Assembly (NCBI GenBank): GCA_964575715.1
Contig: CAZNSG010000104.1
Location: 1 to 14,830, forward strand
Direction of reading: 5' to 3'
Length of the DNA: 14,830 nucleotides
Source: PNAI01 sp964575715
Lineage (GTDB): Bacteria > Pseudomonadota > Alphaproteobacteria > Rhizobiales > Xanthobacteraceae
Below are positions 12,878-14,830 of the stretch, piece by piece. The notes beneath the pieces were generated by a model. That model saw only the letters and a list, made by a program, of their open reading frames with translations, was not told the origin of the DNA and searched no databases. The position numbers were made by a program, and so were the translations under genes. How positions within the stretch are numbered: the stretch's first letter is position 1; every line of letters begins with the position of its first letter.

Positions 12878-14665
12878 TCAGTTCGAGCAGCGAACATTTT
12901 GAAACGCATCACATGCGGGATCTTGACACTGACGGGCGCTGCCAATGACGTAGGTCACGATGCCGTTCTGCCCAACATTCTCAGCCTTCGTAAAACTCGT
13001 GGCGCGGCTGTACCCATTCAGCCTGCAGAAGACATCCGCGGCAGGCTGCCCACACTGCTCCGCCCACTTGAAGCACCAATCGAGCCGCATTCCGGCGTAG
13101 GTCGGCGTGGCAATATCGGCCGTTGCACCAGCTGCGGGAAGTGTTGGGACGGCATCGAACCGACCTTCGTGGACGCGGCTGTCGCCGTCAGCCACGCGGA
13201 CGAGGGCGTAGAGCCGTTGAAGATCGGTGCCTTCGCCGCCAACCGACGTGCCTGTCAAGTCGATCGACCCGGCTGGTGCAGACCCTATATATGTCCAGCT
13301 ACCATCGGCACCGCTCCCGGATCTCCAGAGTGATCCGTCGCCGTCCACCGAAACCAAGGCGTCGGAGGTCGCCGCGATCATCTTCGACGTCGGCCGCTTT
13401 CCAACGCGCGTCCAGCCATTGTCCGCTCCGCCAGAGCCATTGCGCCAGAGGATCTGGTCATCATTCAACGCCCATAGTATGGGGAAGCCAGATCCCCCGG
13501 TCATGCCGGCGATATCCTTCGTCGCGATGATCCGGCCGACCTGCTGGGTCGGCAAGACCACCCCTGGAAGTCCCAAACTGATAGAGGCCGCGGTCGACGA
13601 GAGGAGGTTTCGTTGACTACCGAGAAAATAGAGGATACCCGCCGCGCAGGTGAAGCTGCTCACGCCGTCAGGCACGTCGAAGGCCTTTAGCCAGCTTTGG
13701 CTGCCCCATTGCGTGCTGCGCGATACCTCCCGACCCACGAGCCCATACACGGAGCCATCGTGGCACGCCGCAATAGATCGCAGCCCCAAACCCGGTGTAC
13801 TAACCTGGCGCCAGGACAAGGTACCCCCGGTCAGCATCGCCCTGTACCAAGCTGATTGGTCGGGATGGATCGCCCCGTTTGAGTCCGCACCACCTTGGGA
13901 CCACGTTGTTACATATCGTCCACCGTTCGGCTCGGTACCCTGCGCCACGCCGACGAGGTGCTTGGTGCCCAAGCCGTCGGTCCAGAAAAGCGGTCCCCCG
14001 GAATCACCGCCTAAGACCATGGCCGTGGCTGTCCCCGTGGCTGTCCCTGTGGCTTTGAGCATGTTCGGTTGACGGACGCCGAACGATGTGAACGGGAATG
14101 TCGTGAAGGTGGCAGTCGCACGCTGCCTGAATTGGGGAAAGGTCGCGATCGTCTGGCTTGTCTGACCCCATCCGACCATCTCCAGCAATTTTCCTTGGAA
14201 GTAGCTGACAGGTGTCTGGCCGCCGGGAATAGCCGTCAGGACGGAGGCGGGCACAGCGATGTTCGCAGGGACAGCGCGGCTGAGCGCTAGCATCACGACG
14301 TCATCGAAACCGGCAATGGCGTAGTGGGTTACGGTCGCTGTGAACAACGGGCTCTGGTTGTCCGTTCCAAAAAAGATCGTGCGCTGCGCTAGACTCGCGA
14401 GCGGGTAGGGGTGCCAAACCCTTGGCGCCTCGAAATTGCCGCCCGCCGTGGTACCTAAGAATGGCGGTAGACCTTGGGCAGGGGGCACCACCGTGAACGC
14501 TCCCACCCGGCAATGGCCGGCCGTAACAACAATGCGCGGATGAATCAGGGTGCCAGTACAGCCGGTGCCCAACAATACAGCCGCATTGTTGCGTGGATTC
14601 GACGTGTCGTTGCTCGACGCGGTCAACGCCAGAACGCTGGTGATGCCAAGGCCAAAGGTCAGCAA
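12878..14665 (-). CDS. Secreted trypsin-like serine protease with propeller-like repeats and Cys-rich C-terminal domain; 5' end probably cut by an IS
   Basis: About 595 residues in three parts. (1) A chymotrypsin-fold S1 domain (about 25-280) with the full triad: H51 in VVTAGHC, D122 in FDDVVMLAL, S222 in GGDSGGPLF; C36/C52 can form the histidine-loop disulfide. (2) About 283-505, repeats resembling a tectonin or beta-propeller, clearest in LWRNGSGGADNGWTRVG (406-422) and LWRSGSGADGSWTYIG (446-461). (3) A Cys-rich tail (530-593) of the form WCxxW-CGQPAADxFC-GY-NVG-C-CDAF-C. It is probably exported: upstream codons continue a signal-like stretch (RIAVFSSTILLTFGLGITSVLALTASS with the first residues of the gene). 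No ATG or GTG exists between the upstream stop (14708-14710) and the TTG at 14665, and the IS end begins near 14691, so the native start seems lost. It may be inactive or poorly translated. Confidence 0.8.
   Translation of the reverse strand: MLTFGLGITSVLALTASSNDTSNPRNNAAVLLGTGCTGTLIHPRIVVTAGHCRVGAFTVVPPAQGLPPFLGTTAGGNFEAPRVWHPYPLASLAQRTIFFGTDNQSPLFTATVTHYAIAGFDDVVMLALSRAVPANIAVPASVLTAIPGGQTPVSYFQGKLLEMVGWGQTSQTIATFPQFRQRATATFTTFPFTSFGVRQPNMLKATGTATGTATAMVLGGDSGGPLFWTDGLGTKHLVGVAQGTEPNGGRYVTTWSQGGADSNGAIHPDQSAWYRAMLTGGTLSWRQVSTPGLGLRSIAACHDGSVYGLVGREVSRSTQWGSQSWLKAFDVPDGVSSFTCAAGILYFLGSQRNLLSSTAASISLGLPGVVLPTQQVGRIIATKDIAGMTGGSGFPILWALNDDQILWRNGSGGADNGWTRVGKRPTSKMIAATSDALVSVDGDGSLWRSGSGADGSWTYIGSAPAGSIDLTGTSVGGEGTDLQRLYALVRVADGDSRVHEGRFDAVPTLPAAGATADIATPTYAGMRLDWCFKWAEQCGQPAADVFCRLNGYSRATSFTKAENVGQNGIVTYVIGSARQCQDPACDAFQNVRCSN
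14025..14054. repeat. In-frame 12-bp tandem repeat within the protease gene
   Basis: GTGGCTGTCCCC, GTGGCTGTCCCT, then GTGGCT: two and a half copies of a 12-bp unit. On the coding strand it encodes the alternating run TGTATGTATA (206-215), six residues before the GGDSGG motif of the catalytic serine. A 12-bp unit keeps the frame when copies are gained or lost. Confidence 0.7.
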
Positions 14666-14690
14666 AATGGTGCTACTAAAGACGGCTATC

Positions 14691-14830
14691 CTAGCAGCCT
14701 GTCGGACTTAACGCAGTCTGGCAACGGGCGTAGAATCACAACTATTGATTCTCCCAATGAGAGCGCCCTTCCGATGAACAATTTTCGCACGATTGACCGC
14801 CAGACCGGGTTTCTGCTTCCGCCGTCCGTT
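14691..14830 (+). mobile_element. Left end of an IS1182-family insertion sequence (continues beyond the window)
   Basis: The transposase start at 14774 identifies the element. The outer end is placed at or near CTAG (14691-14694), followed by CAGCCTGTCGGACT. These bases resemble the outward-read end of element B (CTAGCAGTCTGCTG), which supports the boundary, but the opposite end is outside the window, so the terminal repeat and target duplication cannot be verified. The IS lies against the 5' end of the protease gene, in opposite orientation. Confidence 0.65.
14774..14830 (+). CDS. IS1182-family transposase, N-terminal fragment (truncated by window edge)
   Basis: Nineteen codons from ATG at 14774 to the window edge read MNNFRTIDRQTGFLLPPSV. 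This matches the start of the IS1182-family DDE transposases that begin with FR-[PT]-[IV]-D-R-x-T-x-[FY]-LLPPSV before a WLPE-H-LARF segment (recalled family knowledge). The catalytic domain is not in the window. The start lies about 80 bp inside the proposed IS end, a normal distance. Upstream bases (GAGAGCGCCC) offer only a weak ribosome site, which is common for transposases. Confidence 0.8.
   Translation, partial: MNNFRTIDRQTGFLLPPSV

Overview
The window is GC-rich, with most third codon positions G or C. It looks like chromosomal DNA of an alphaproteobacterium, probably of the order Hyphomicrobiales. The reasons are a phosphatidylcholine synthase (Pcs) with the family motif, an IalB-family secreted protein, a hemimethylated-DNA-binding HspQ, a UbiH-type hydroxylase, and abundant short palindromic repeats of the kinds common in Bradyrhizobium and its relatives. 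No genus can be fixed from the sequence alone.

Layout. 1-372: 3' end of rimO (+). 373-586: palindromic repeats. 587-3772: biotin genes, with bioA (-) divergent from an overlapping bioF-bioD pair (+), and no bioB in the window. 3738-3840: an island of about 80% A+T that supplies the last codons of bioD. 3841-6451: three minus-strand genes read in the order pcs, quinone oxidoreductase, CPBP-family membrane protease. 6470-6792: three back-to-back, CTAG-bounded inverted-repeat elements, two with the same unusual stem architecture and one enclosing a pair of REP-like repeats. 6806-8262: a DUF2182 membrane protein and a DUF1326 protein (-), joined by a 1-nt stop/start overlap and both rich in paired cysteines; this is a candidate metal-handling pair. 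8418-10706: a UbiH-family FAD hydroxylase followed 21 bp later by a CitE/malyl-CoA-lyase-like CoA ester lyase (+). 10750-11097: a small secreted four-cysteine protein (+) followed by an 18-bp perfect palindrome. 11228-11560: hspQ (+). 11613-11641: terminator for the next gene. 11673-12473: IalB-family protein (-). 12878-14665: a secreted trypsin-like serine protease fused to a repeat-rich propeller-like region and a Cys-rich C-terminal domain (-). 14691-14830: left end of an IS1182-family insertion sequence, with the first 19 codons of its transposase (+), abutting the 5' end of the protease gene.

Working together: BioF, BioA and BioD are consecutive enzymes that make dethiobiotin. Pcs makes phosphatidylcholine from choline and CDP-diacylglycerol. 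The other genes are housekeeping or envelope functions without an obvious shared pathway. The least explained parts are the DUF2182-DUF1326 pair, the tandem CTAG-bounded elements between it and pcs, the A+T island at the end of bioD, and the multidomain protease whose start has apparently been removed by an IS insertion. I saw no tRNA, rRNA, CRISPR array, riboswitch or phage module.
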